Source of the DNA: Paenibacillus lignilyticus | GTDB taxonomy: Bacteria > Bacillota > Bacilli > Paenibacillales > Paenibacillaceae | Length of the DNA stretch: 64,000 nucleotides | Direction: 5' to 3' | NCBI RefSeq assembly: GCF_017942085.1 | Contig: NZ_JAGKSP010000006.1 | Coordinates: 124,001 to 188,000, forward strand | Shown: positions 26,512 through 34,561 of the stretch, piece by piece | How positions within the stretch are numbered: position 1 is the stretch's first letter | Layout: each line of letters opens with the position of its first letter | The notes under the pieces: model-generated | Told to the model about the DNA's origin: nothing | Seen by the model: the letters and a program-made list of their open reading frames with translations, nothing else | Databases searched by the model: none | Position numbers and translations under genes: made by a program

Positions 26512-26645
26512 TGTTAAAGATCAAAAAAATGGAAAGTAACTTTATAATTTCTAAAATTTGGACGTTATTCTCATCACCCCCCATGCTCGTCCTCGTATAC
26601 TAATAGATAAGCTGATTCTTTTCTAAGGAGGGAAAGGATGAAGAG

Positions 26646-26714
26646 ATGAAGTTTAAGAGTAGCCCTCTACACTGCTGCATGACTCACATGAATCTGGAGC
26701 GGAGGGAGTACTAG
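26646..26714 (+). CDS. Possible 22-residue leader peptide
   Basis: A short frame after GGAGGGAAAGG, ending 19 bases before the next gene, with two adjacent Cys codons and no hydrophobic helix. It could be a translated leader for the downstream gene. There is no independent support. Confidence 0.3.
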   Translation: MKFKSSPLHCCMTHMNLERREY

Positions 26715-26733
26715 TCATTTTAAGGAGGCGAAT

Positions 26734-28818
26734 GTGGCAATGGGAAACATCACGGTCAAATTGACTGAAACGCCGGAAGCATTCAATAATCCGATCATGG
26801 GCTTTAGACCATCACGTGGCATTAACGATTCTTCTTTCCCGAATCGGGAATATGCAGATATTTATAAACACTACATCAAGTACACCGATCTGGAAATGAA
26901 TGCAACGGACTCCGTTCAGAAGATCAAAGATTGGAGCAACAAGGCTTGGGTCGGCATTGAAAAGAAGAATATTAAGGTTGTTCCGCGAGTCGTCATTGTT
27001 TACCCTAATGTCGGGGAGTATTGGCCGAATGGGGTCCCTCATGGCGATCCCGTTAATCAGTGGCTGACAGATACACTGAAATCCCGGCTCGTGGCGTTTA
27101 TCGCCAAGCTTGGTCAAGCTTGGGACAATGATCCACGAGTGGCTTTTGTAGAGCTCGGTTTGTACGGCAAATGGGCTGAACACCATATTTATCCCAATAA
27201 GTTTCCTGACGGGACACATATTATCCCGCTCAGTTTCCAAAAGGCGCTTGGCGATGCGTTCAACGCAGCATTCCATAACAAAAAAATACTTGTCCGCTAT
27301 ACAGATACGTTCACGGCTTATAATTTCGGGATTTATTGGGATTCCTTCGCATTACCGGATGATGCCGTCACCGGAAATGGGGAAATTTCGCGGAATACTT
27401 GGCGGACGCAGATTAACAGCGGAGAAGTCGCGTATAACTGGGGAAACCAGTCTAATCTGGGCGGAAGTCCAAACGGAACGCTGAGCAGCGTTTCGAATAC
27501 GAATTATGTCATTGACTGGATTATGAAGACGCATACTTCGAGCTTAGGGTGGATTTCGGATTATACGGCAAGCAATCCCGCCGTAGAAGTCGGGGCAACC
27601 GCCATGCAGAAGGTGCTTGGCTATCGCTTCGTGTTGAATCAAGCAACGTTTACCGGCAATGTGCCGTCGGGAGGGACGATGAACGTGTCGTTCCAAGTTA
27701 CGAATAAAGGCTCGTCGCCATTCTATTACAGCTGGCCGGTAGAGGCGAATTTGCTTAGGAGTGACGGCACTGTGGCATGGAAGGGCGTATTCCAAGCCGA
27801 TATTCGTTCTTGGCTGCCCGGTTCAGACTGGAATAGCGCGGCTCGCGCATACAATCAAGCGCCAACTGTCAACACCGTGAACGGTGCATTTAAACTTCCG
27901 ATAACGCTGCCGAACGGAACCTATACGCTGGCGTTGTCCATTCTGGATCCGGCTGGCTGGCAGCCCGGCGCACGATTTGCCAATACCAACTATTACACCG
28001 GCGGAAGAACGCCGATCGGTAAGGTTGGCATCGGCATGGAACCAGCCAATCAAACGCTCGGTTCGTTCGCAAGCTTGAAATCAGATACGACGCTTGGTTA
28101 CAGTCTGCAAAGCAGTGCATACACCGGATCAGTCGGAAGTACGGACACACAAGCGCCGACCGCTCCTGCGGGCCTAACTTCGACAGCTAAGACGACAAGC
28201 AGCATCAGCCTTAGCTGGTCGGCATCGACGGATAACGTTGGCGTTGCTGGTTACGATGTCTATCGGAACAGCAGTTTTGTCGGCAGCACGACAAGCACTT
28301 CCTACACCGATACCGGACTTAAAGCATCGACGAGCTATAGCTATATCGTTAGTGCGAAAGATGCGATAGGTAATGTTTCGGGTAACAGCAACGCTATTAG
28401 CGTAACGACGAATGCTGCCAGTACCGGCACGACGGTTACGATTGAAGCAGAATCTTCTGCCAATACGCTTGCGGGCGGCGCAGTCGCAGTGGCGTGCAGC
28501 TCTTGTTCAGGCGGCTCTAAAGTCGGTTATGTCGGCAACAACCGCGGTACGCTTCAGTTCAACCGAATTAACGCGGCAACTGCCGGAACCTACACGTTGA
28601 TCATTTCTTATGTAAACGGCGATGCTTCAGCAAGAGCAGCTCGAATAAGTGTGAATAGTGCAATTGCTAATTTAAGTTTCCCATCCACAGGGAGTTGGTC
28701 CACTGTCGGCACTTATCAAGCTACGGTTCAGTTGAAAGCAGGGGACAATACGATCAAGTTTTCAAATGCCAGCGGATGGGCGCCGGACTTCGACCGGATC
28801 CAGCTTATTCGAAGATGA
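26734..28818 (+). CDS. DUF4832-type glycosidase-like protein with FN3 and CBM domains
   Basis: A 694-residue protein with a GTG start 5 bases after AAGGAGG. Residues 1-270 form a barrel-like domain of the DUF4874/DUF4832 type ('NPIMGFRPSRG', 'FVELGLYGKWAEHH'). Residues about 295-450 are a DUF4832 beta domain, about 475-560 an FN3 domain ('PAGLTSTAKTTSSISLSWS'), and about 570-693 a CBM35/CBM6-like domain ('TIEAESSANTLAGGA'). These modules are normally secreted, yet no signal peptide is present at either the GTG or ATG 26740, nor in the upstream 90 bases. It may be a truncated secreted enzyme or use another export route. Confidence 0.8.
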   Translation: MAMGNITVKLTETPEAFNNPIMGFRPSRGINDSSFPNREYADIYKHYIKYTDLEMNATDSVQKIKDWSNKAWVGIEKKNIKVVPRVVIVYPNVGEYWPNGVPHGDPVNQWLTDTLKSRLVAFIAKLGQAWDNDPRVAFVELGLYGKWAEHHIYPNKFPDGTHIIPLSFQKALGDAFNAAFHNKKILVRYTDTFTAYNFGIYWDSFALPDDAVTGNGEISRNTWRTQINSGEVAYNWGNQSNLGGSPNGTLSSVSNTNYVIDWIMKTHTSSLGWISDYTASNPAVEVGATAMQKVLGYRFVLNQATFTGNVPSGGTMNVSFQVTNKGSSPFYYSWPVEANLLRSDGTVAWKGVFQADIRSWLPGSDWNSAARAYNQAPTVNTVNGAFKLPITLPNGTYTLALSILDPAGWQPGARFANTNYYTGGRTPIGKVGIGMEPANQTLGSFASLKSDTTLGYSLQSSAYTGSVGSTDTQAPTAPAGLTSTAKTTSSISLSWSASTDNVGVAGYDVYRNSSFVGSTTSTSYTDTGLKASTSYSYIVSAKDAIGNVSGNSNAISVTTNAASTGTTVTIEAESSANTLAGGAVAVACSSCSGGSKVGYVGNNRGTLQFNRINAATAGTYTLIISYVNGDASARAARISVNSAIANLSFPSTGSWSTVGTYQATVQLKAGDNTIKFSNASGWAPDFDRIQLIRR

Positions 28819-28826
28819 TAGAAATG

Positions 28827-28855
28827 CACAAAAAAACCTTGATTTCTCAAGGTTT
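28827..28855 (-). terminator. Terminator of the tRNA-Val transcript
   Basis: AAACCTTGA / TCAAGGTTT hairpin with a T7 run on the minus strand. It may also slow plus-strand transcripts. Confidence 0.7.
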
Positions 28856-28869
28856 CGGCGTTTGAATTA

Positions 28870-28945
28870 TGGTGATCTGGACAGGGTTCGAACCTGTGAC
28901 CCCTACCCTGTCAAGATAGTGCTCTCCCAGCTGAGCTACCAGATC
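28870..28945 (-). tRNA. tRNA-Val (anticodon GAC)
   Basis: A 76-base cloverleaf on the minus strand. The acceptor stem GATCTGG / CCAGATC is perfect. The D-arm is GCTC...GAGC, and the anticodon stem CTATC/GGTAG carries loop TTGACAG (anticodon GAC). The T-arm contains GGTTCGAAC. Encoded ACCA ends the gene. It is a single tRNA, not a cluster. Confidence 0.95.
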
Positions 28946-29091
28946 ATATAGTGTTGCTTCATTAGTGACAAGAATTAATATATCAAACGGCAAATAAGAT
29001 GTCAACAAGTATTCGAAAAAAAATAGTCTAAATTACTGTAAACCCGCATAAGGTGTACTCAAGCTTAATCTTTGGAGAGGCGGGTTGTCTA

Positions 29092-29256
29092 GTGGCGGAA
29101 GCTGCCCATTTGGCGGTGTGGTTGGTAGGCTTGTTCGGTATCGTCGTTACGGTTTGCGTGTGCGTGGCAAAGATGGTGATCCATGATACAGTCGCTTATG
29201 ATGAAGCGTTCGTGTGGAGAAGAAAGCTGCCGCCGGAGCTGAAATCCAAACGTTAA
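29092..29256 (+). CDS. Hypothetical single-pass membrane protein
   Basis: A 54-residue protein from GTG 29092 with GGAGAGG 11 bases upstream. GTG 29053 is an alternative giving 67 residues. One long hydrophobic helix (residues about 6-28) is followed by a charged tail ending in Lys-Ser-Lys-Arg. Function unknown. Confidence 0.5.
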   Translation: MAEAAHLAVWLVGLFGIVVTVCVCVAKMVIHDTVAYDEAFVWRRKLPPELKSKR

Positions 29257-29325
29257 GTTTGCTTTGGTGACAGCACGGGTATACTATTCCCAAAATGGTA
29301 AAGTCAGCCATAGGGAGTGGTATCG

Positions 29326-29583
29326 TTGAGGAAAGCAATTGGAGCTGCTCTAAGTTTATTGATTTGTTCCGGGTGCTTACAGCAACATGCTTCAGACACG
29401 GTCCCGACCGTAAAGGTCGTCAACCAGGAAAACGTGCTAGATACGGTTTATCCCACAACACGATCCGTGTTTGGTGAAGTATATGATTCACCTAATAAAC
29501 CAAAGGATATGACACCGGCTTTACCGGGTGCGGCGAATTCGCGCCAGCAGAAGCCCCCGCTACGTGAAGATAACAACCCTTAA
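29326..29583 (+). CDS. Small lipoprotein
   Basis: An 85-residue protein from TTG 29326 with AGGGAG 8 bases upstream (GTG 29317 sits on the ribosome site). The signal peptide ends with Ile-Cys-Ser-Gly-Cys, a usable lipobox. The mature part is polar, Pro-rich and probably disordered. No family recognised. A terminator follows. Confidence 0.65.
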   Translation: MRKAIGAALSLLICSGCLQQHASDTVPTVKVVNQENVLDTVYPTTRSVFGEVYDSPNKPKDMTPALPGAANSRQQKPPLREDNNP

Positions 29584-29621
29584 ATCCGGTTGTGCCTGCT
29601 TGGGCACACCGGATTTTTTTG
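29583..29621 (+). terminator. Terminator
   Basis: AATCCGG-T-TGTGCC / GGCACACCGGATT stem with one bulge, followed by T7. Confidence 0.88.
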
Positions 29622-29711
29622 GATTCTCGATTCTCGCAGCTGCATAATATCTGAGTATATGAGCCATCCTACTTGAGCGCAAAGCAAGCGCAGAGGAGGA
29701 AGAATATAACC

Positions 29712-29978
29712 ATGAATAGTCCGGATAACGAGAGTGTACAAGCGAGCGGTGCTGTTTCTGAGAGGTTCGTTGCGGCGCAGAAGAATGGCGACGGAGATTT
29801 AATGGCATTTAAGACTTCCTCGGGTCGCGTGCTCAATTACGAGCAGGCGCTGGCAGAGGCGAATAACGGCACAATTGCCGGAGTCAACGTATTTAAAGGA
29901 AAAGACGGCGAGCATTACATCCGAGGCGATGCAGATGGAGATCCGACGAACAATCTGGATCAACTGCCTAACTTCTAG
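29712..29978 (+). CDS. DUF3892-like protein
   Basis: An 88-residue soluble protein with GAGGAGG upstream of ATG 29712. 'DGDLMAFKTSSGRVLNYEQA' and 'GVNVFKGKDGEHYIRGDADG' resemble DUF3892. It has an acidic end and no known function. Confidence 0.7.
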   Translation: MNSPDNESVQASGAVSERFVAAQKNGDGDLMAFKTSSGRVLNYEQALAEANNGTIAGVNVFKGKDGEHYIRGDADGDPTNNLDQLPNF

Positions 29979-30008
29979 CAGTCATGCCAGTCTCAGATAA
30001 CGCAAGGA

Positions 30009-30032
30009 AAGCCCGCTGCAGCGCAGCGGGCT
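30009..30032. terminator. Bidirectional terminator
   Basis: AAGCCCGCTG / CAGCGGGCTT stem with a 4-base loop between convergent genes. The T run is short. Confidence 0.7.
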
Positions 30033-30051
30033 TATTATCGTTATGACTTTC

Positions 30052-30777
30052 TTAGAAGGTGTATCGCTTATGCTGCTCGACAAACCGCATGACGCCTTCT
30101 TTATCGAGGTCTTTCGGCTTACTGTCATCATAGTGCATGAGCCAAATGCGCTCTTGAATATACGCAGGCAGCGATTGCAGCTCTTGGAGTGATGCATGAA
30201 CGACTCCCGGAGGCTTCAGCTGGCAGTCATGAAAGATCGTTTGCACCCCTTGCTGGACCAATTGCTCCAGCAGGTCAGGATTAAACCTCATATCCGCCGA
30301 GTAGAAGAAGTTCTCATTAATGAGGAAAGAGTAGCTAAGCTTATTCGGAATATGCTCGGTATGTATCGCTTGGACGACGAATCCGGGCAGAAGCTCTGTG
30401 CTGACTCCGGTTTGAAGCGGGAGGACTTCAAAATAATCCTCGAGCGCCGCGCACTCATCCTGCAGCAGCCCGCCTTTGAGAGAGCTTTCCCATAAAGAGT
30501 TGACCAGGGATTCGTGAATGAACAGCTTCGGCTTCCGGTTATATACAAACTTCATTTGAAAAGCGAACTCTTCTAAGCCGCCGATGTGATCGGCATGAAT
30601 GTGGCTGATGAGTACAGCATCGATCTCGTTAACGGACTTTCCAAGCTGATGCATAGAGAGCAGCGCTGTTGTGCCGCAATCAAGCAATAGGGTGTGGCGA
30701 TCTGTATAAAATAGTGCATTTGTATTGAAGTAGGTCTTGGCAAATGCACTACCCGTTCCGAGCATTTGAATATCCAA
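30052..30777 (-). CDS. MBL-fold metallo-hydrolase (RNase Z-like)
   Basis: A 241-residue metallo-beta-lactamase-fold protein. The zinc motif is 'SHIHADH', followed by Asp in 'SADMRF' and a later His. The N-terminus 'LGTGSAF' is typical of the RNase Z/phosphonate-type branch. The start is set at TTG 30777 with GGGAGG 9 bases upstream. The ATG at 30786 directly abuts the ribosome site. Substrate unknown. Confidence 0.82.
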   Translation of the reverse strand: MDIQMLGTGSAFAKTYFNTNALFYTDRHTLLLDCGTTALLSMHQLGKSVNEIDAVLISHIHADHIGGLEEFAFQMKFVYNRKPKLFIHESLVNSLWESSLKGGLLQDECAALEDYFEVLPLQTGVSTELLPGFVVQAIHTEHIPNKLSYSFLINENFFYSADMRFNPDLLEQLVQQGVQTIFHDCQLKPPGVVHASLQELQSLPAYIQERIWLMHYDDSKPKDLDKEGVMRFVEQHKRYTF

Positions 30778-30957
30778 TCGGGACATCCTCCCTAAGCTGT
30801 ACGTTACTATTCAATTTATCATTTCTGCCAACAAATGAAAAGGAAAACCTTGCTAATCCGGATTCGGAAACGAGCGCTCTTCGCCATGCACGCCGATGCC
30901 TATTCATTCATACGATAGCTATGAACGGAATGCGAAAATAGGCAGGTGCGGATCGAT

Positions 30958-31158
30958 ATGGCTCCTAAAGGTAAAGTTGTCAAGAAGAAGAAAAGCCCTT
31001 CAGACCGGAAGCAGGCAGTGCTGAAGCTTGTACTGTCGGACACATGTGCTGTATGTAAAACCCCTTGTGCGAGAGGGATGCGTTATTATGAAAGCATGAA
31101 GCAGCCGGGAGCCGTAGGGAAAGGCGTACCGTGTATTTTGACGCGCACTTACGTGTAA
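30958..31158 (+). CDS. Hypothetical small basic Cys-containing protein
   Basis: A 66-residue protein with a Lys-rich N-terminus and a Cys-x2-Cys-x3-Cys cluster ('CAVCKTPC') plus a fourth Cys near the end, suggesting a small zinc-binding fold. AGGTG lies about 10 bases before ATG 30958. Not recognised further. Confidence 0.6.
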   Translation: MAPKGKVVKKKKSPSDRKQAVLKLVLSDTCAVCKTPCARGMRYYESMKQPGAVGKGVPCILTRTYV

Positions 31159-31316
31159 GACATCTCTGATTTCCCGTTTATTATTTCCCAGGCAAGCGCA
31201 TGTTTCTACATTATATGACAGGTTTTGGTAAGGAAAAATTTTTGCGAACTGGCGCAACTTTGGACGACTTGGTGAGTATAACCATACATCCAGATTAGGG
31301 ACGGAGGTTTGCTACC

Positions 31317-31886
31317 ATGAAGTTCAGAAAACTTCTCTTGTTGACGTTGGTATTGTCACTGTGGGGCGGTACAATGCTCTTTGCGGATTCCGCTTCTCAA
31401 CGGGTGCGGGTTATCGTGAACGGAAACGAGCTGGACGACGCGGGGATTTTTACTGACGGCAAAACATACTTATCAGTTCGCCAAGTAGCCAATACGCTGC
31501 AATCCATTGTGTATTGGGATGAGGCGTCGAAGAAGGTTACTTTGTATAAGCCGAATGTACACATGTTCTTATTCAAGGATAATACGATCTTCGGTAACGT
31601 TCTTAAAGGGAATAAGTTTGCGTTCAAAGTATTTGCCCAGATCGATAACCTTCAGACCGACATTTCTGCCGTAAAGGTATCTATTGAAGATCCGAAGAAT
31701 AATGTCACGTTGATTCAATCCGAGAATATCACGATTCAGAAGGATAACTTCTGGTATCGTACGGATGACATCAACTATTCCTTCGACGATGCAGGCAAAT
31801 ACACGATTAGATTTTACATGAAAGTGGCCGGCAGCGATGATTGGAAATTAGTTTCCGAGAAAACAATTACGGCGAAAGCGCAATAG
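31317..31886 (+). CDS. Secreted copper-amine-oxidase-N (stalk) domain protein
   Basis: A 189-residue exported protein. The signal peptide is about 24 residues. Then comes a domain of the kind found at the start of copper amine oxidases and in many Paenibacillus surface proteins ('VNGNELDDAGIFTDGKTYLSVRQVANTL'-like region, residues 32-80). The C-terminal half is Ig-like. GGAGG lies 9 bases before the ATG. It is not an amine oxidase, since no catalytic domain is present. Confidence 0.78.
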   Translation: MKFRKLLLLTLVLSLWGGTMLFADSASQRVRVIVNGNELDDAGIFTDGKTYLSVRQVANTLQSIVYWDEASKKVTLYKPNVHMFLFKDNTIFGNVLKGNKFAFKVFAQIDNLQTDISAVKVSIEDPKNNVTLIQSENITIQKDNFWYRTDDINYSFDDAGKYTIRFYMKVAGSDDWKLVSEKTITAKAQ

Positions 31887-31896
31887 GATTCCCCTT

Positions 31897-31927
31897 AAGC
31901 GCCGCATTCCCACAGGATGCGGCGCTT
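31897..31927. terminator. Terminator
   Basis: Perfect 11-bp stem AAGCGCCGCAT / ATGCGGCGCTT with a short T run. Confidence 0.8.
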
Positions 31928-31999
31928 TCGTTTGACCCTGAGATTGTTCCATGTTACGATACGAAGGAAATGAATCATTAATGGAAATGAGGGTATACA

Positions 32000-32299
32000 A
32001 TGAGCGATCACGTGCACGACGAGAATTGCAACCACGATCATGATCACGAAGAACACGTATTCCTTGTCACGGACGAGGAAGGCATTGAGCGTGAAATGGT
32101 CATGGTATTTACGTTTGAATCCGAAGAGCAAGTTTATTCCGTATTGCTGGACCGCAACGATCCGGAAGCTGACGGCGTTATTTTCCGTATTGAAGAAGAG
32201 GACGGCGAAGCATTCCTGGTCGGTATCGAAGATGATGCAGAATGGGAACGCGTAACGAAGATCTATGAAGAAATCGCGAAGAGCGAGAACGAAGCATAA
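32000..32299 (+). CDS. DUF1292 protein (YrzB-like)
   Basis: A 99-residue acidic protein. 'YSVLLDRNDPEADGVIFRIE' and the following Glu-rich part match DUF1292. The first 20 residues are unusually His/Asp/Glu-rich, which could bind metal. The usual genomic neighbours of DUF1292 (yrrK/yrvI types) are absent here. GAGGG lies 6 bases before the ATG. Confidence 0.85.
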   Translation: MSDHVHDENCNHDHDHEEHVFLVTDEEGIEREMVMVFTFESEEQVYSVLLDRNDPEADGVIFRIEEEDGEAFLVGIEDDAEWERVTKIYEEIAKSENEA

Positions 32300-32322
32300 G
32301 ATCGCATATAGCCCAAATAGAG

Positions 32323-32361
32323 AAAACTCCGATGCCGCCAAGGCGTCGGAGTTTTTTTTGT
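32323..32361. terminator. Bidirectional terminator
   Basis: AAAACTCCGATGCC / GGCGTCGGAGTTTT stem followed by T8. Confidence 0.9.
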
Positions 32362-32780
32362 TATTTCCGCGGATTATAGTAAATGGTTCTGCCGTTAAAC
32401 ATCGTCAGTTCAGCCTTCAAGTGCTTGGCAAAATATTTGCAAAGCTCGTTAGCTTTGGATTTGTCGCCGTGTGTTGCGGTATCCGGGAGCACAACCTGCA
32501 CATGCGAGATGCTCTGATCACCGGATTCCTGAGTGCCGACTCCGAATAAGATGTAGTTGTACTGCGGCGAAGTGCCTTTCAAGTAAAACCAACGATTCTC
32601 TTCTCCCGGCTTCGTTTCAACCGTATAGGGAAAAGCGGATTCGGTGTAGTCCCATCCAAGCTGACGGCCGGTTAACGAGGTCTGTTCCCGGTAACGGCCA
32701 AGCCTTTCCTTCACCTCATCGAGGCTGAGACGTTCAACTGCTGAACCTTGCACAAATTTAATGTAAGCGCTTTGACCCAT
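32361..32780 (-). CDS. DUF1885 protein
   Basis: A 139-residue soluble protein starting at ATG 32780 after GGGGGTGG. 'MGQSAYIKFV' and 'GWDYTESAFPYTVE' match the DUF1885 family of Bacillus and Paenibacillus. Its function is unknown. Confidence 0.8.
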   Translation of the reverse strand: MGQSAYIKFVQGSAVERLSLDEVKERLGRYREQTSLTGRQLGWDYTESAFPYTVETKPGEENRWFYLKGTSPQYNYILFGVGTQESGDQSISHVQVVLPDTATHGDKSKANELCKYFAKHLKAELTMFNGRTIYYNPRK

Positions 32781-32861
32781 ATTGCCCACCCCCTTCCACA
32801 TCATAGCATTATGAAAAAGGATTGACAATAACCGCCAATAAGGAGGCTTCAGAGAAACGAA

Positions 32862-32908
32862 AAGTCCCCAGTCTGCTCCTCGGCAAGGAGAACATGAACT
32901 GGGGACTT
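32862..32908 (-). terminator. Hairpin after the decarboxylase gene
   Basis: AAGTCCCCAGT / ACTGGGGACTT arms with inner CTCCT/AGGAG. No clear T run on the minus strand, so efficiency is uncertain. Confidence 0.5.
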
Positions 32909-32946
32909 GCCGTTATTCTTACATATAAGAAGAAGCAACCGGCGGA

Positions 32947-34422
32947 CTAAGAGATCGCTTCTTCTTCGAAAATAACTTTGACGAATTGAATACTGCGATC
33001 CTCAGGACCTTTCACCGGCAGGCCGACTTCCACATGATCGGTGATGTAATCGATATTCGTCTGGGAGATGACTTCACCCGGCAGAAGAATGGGAATACCC
33101 GGCGGATACACATAAATAAATTCGGCTATGATGCGGCCTGCTGATTCCTTGAACGGGACAACTTCCGTCTGGCCGTAGAAGGCTTCACGCGGCGTTAGAG
33201 AGAGATGCGGGATTTCCGGAATCTTCACAACGAGCTCATTGGCTTCGTTACCTTGATGCTGCTCGGCCAGGTCGCGCAGCGCCGAAAGCAGCGTGCCAAC
33301 GGAGTCGGACGTATCGCCAGGTGTAACCAGCGCTAAAATGTTGTACATATCGCTAAGCTCGACTTCAATGTTGTAATGCTCGCGCAGCCAGTTCTCGGTC
33401 TCGTATCCGGTAATGCCTAGGTGGCGGACATGGATAGCCAGCTTCGTCGGATCGTAGTCATAGGTTGCTTCGTCACCCAGGATTTCTTCGCCGATGCAAT
33501 AGAGGCCCGGCATCTTGTTAATCTCAGTACGCGCAAATTGCGCCAGGGAAATTGCCTTCTCAGCGATATCATGGCCGTTAATAGCCAGGTTGCGACGCGA
33601 TGTATCCAGCGACGACAACAGAATATATGAAGTCGATGTAGTCGTCAGCATACTGATAATCGTTTGCACACGCTGTGGATTAATGCGGCCGCTTTTTACA
33701 TTCAGAACCGAGCTTTGCGTCATGGAGCCGCCCAGTTTGTGAACGCTTGTTGCTGCCATATCGGCGCCTGCCTGCATCGCGGACATTGGCAGCTTCTCAT
33801 GGAAATGTATGAGCACGCCATGGGCTTCGTCAACAAGCACGGGAATGTCGTAGCTATGTACAAGCTCGACGATTTCCTTCAGATCCGCGCAGATTCCATA
33901 GTAAGTCGGATTAATCACGAGTACAGCCTTTGCATCATGGTGACGGTCCAGCGCACGTTTCACCGAACGCGTCGTAATGCCGTGATCGATCCCCAGATTG
34001 GCATCGCGGGCAGGCGAGATAAAGACAGGACGCGCGCCTGCAAAAATAATGGCCGACATAATGGATTTGTGAACGTTACGCGGTACGATGATTTTGTCGC
34101 CCGGGCTGCAGACCGTCAAGATCATCGTCATGATCGCGCCGCTTGTTCCTTGTACCGAAAAAAAGGTATAATCAGCTCCGAAAGCATCAGCTGCCAGTTT
34201 TTGGGCTTCTTGAATGACGCCGGTCGGTTGGTGCAGGTCATCCAGCGGAGCAATATTTATAAGGTCGATCGACAACGCGTTGTCTCCAATAAATTCGCGA
34301 AACTCAGCGTCGCTCCCTACTCCTTTTTTGTGTCCGGGAATGTGAAATTGTACAGGATTGTTGGCCGCGTGCGTACGCAATGCGCTAAACAGCGGAGTCC
34401 GGGTATGATCCATAGCATTCAT
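32947..34422 (-). CDS. speA: Orn/Lys/Arg decarboxylase, SpeA-like
   Basis: A 491-residue PLP enzyme of the fold-type I basic-amino-acid decarboxylases, close to the length of Bacillus SpeA (arginine decarboxylase, polyamine synthesis). The N-terminal 'QFHIPGHKKGVG' and the PLP lysine in 'SVHKLGGSMTQSS' are present. 'YYGICADLKEI' and 'VDEAHGV' supply the aspartate contacts. The start ATG 34422 follows AAAGG. Which substrate it uses (Arg, Lys or Orn) is not decided by the sequence I can read. Confidence 0.88.
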   Translation of the reverse strand: MNAMDHTRTPLFSALRTHAANNPVQFHIPGHKKGVGSDAEFREFIGDNALSIDLINIAPLDDLHQPTGVIQEAQKLAADAFGADYTFFSVQGTSGAIMTMILTVCSPGDKIIVPRNVHKSIMSAIIFAGARPVFISPARDANLGIDHGITTRSVKRALDRHHDAKAVLVINPTYYGICADLKEIVELVHSYDIPVLVDEAHGVLIHFHEKLPMSAMQAGADMAATSVHKLGGSMTQSSVLNVKSGRINPQRVQTIISMLTTTSTSYILLSSLDTSRRNLAINGHDIAEKAISLAQFARTEINKMPGLYCIGEEILGDEATYDYDPTKLAIHVRHLGITGYETENWLREHYNIEVELSDMYNILALVTPGDTSDSVGTLLSALRDLAEQHQGNEANELVVKIPEIPHLSLTPREAFYGQTEVVPFKESAGRIIAEFIYVYPPGIPILLPGEVISQTNIDYITDHVEVGLPVKGPEDRSIQFVKVIFEEEAIS

Positions 34423-34561
34423 CCCAGCCTTTCGTGTGGATTGTGGATTGTAACAAACAAAGTTGAGTATAGCAAAACTAGGGGGGATTGCAAGCAACAT
34501 TTTTGTTGAGACTAGAGTCTACATAGCCAACACGATTTATGTGTAGAAAAGGGGAGCGAAC

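Noticed and set aside
32764..32777. cre-like TGTAAGCGCTTTGA
   Set aside because: It lies inside the start of the DUF1885 coding region and no catabolic gene is near; chance match is likely.
33664..34509. 281-codon plus-strand frame over speA
   Set aside because: Shadow of the decarboxylase, no family motif.
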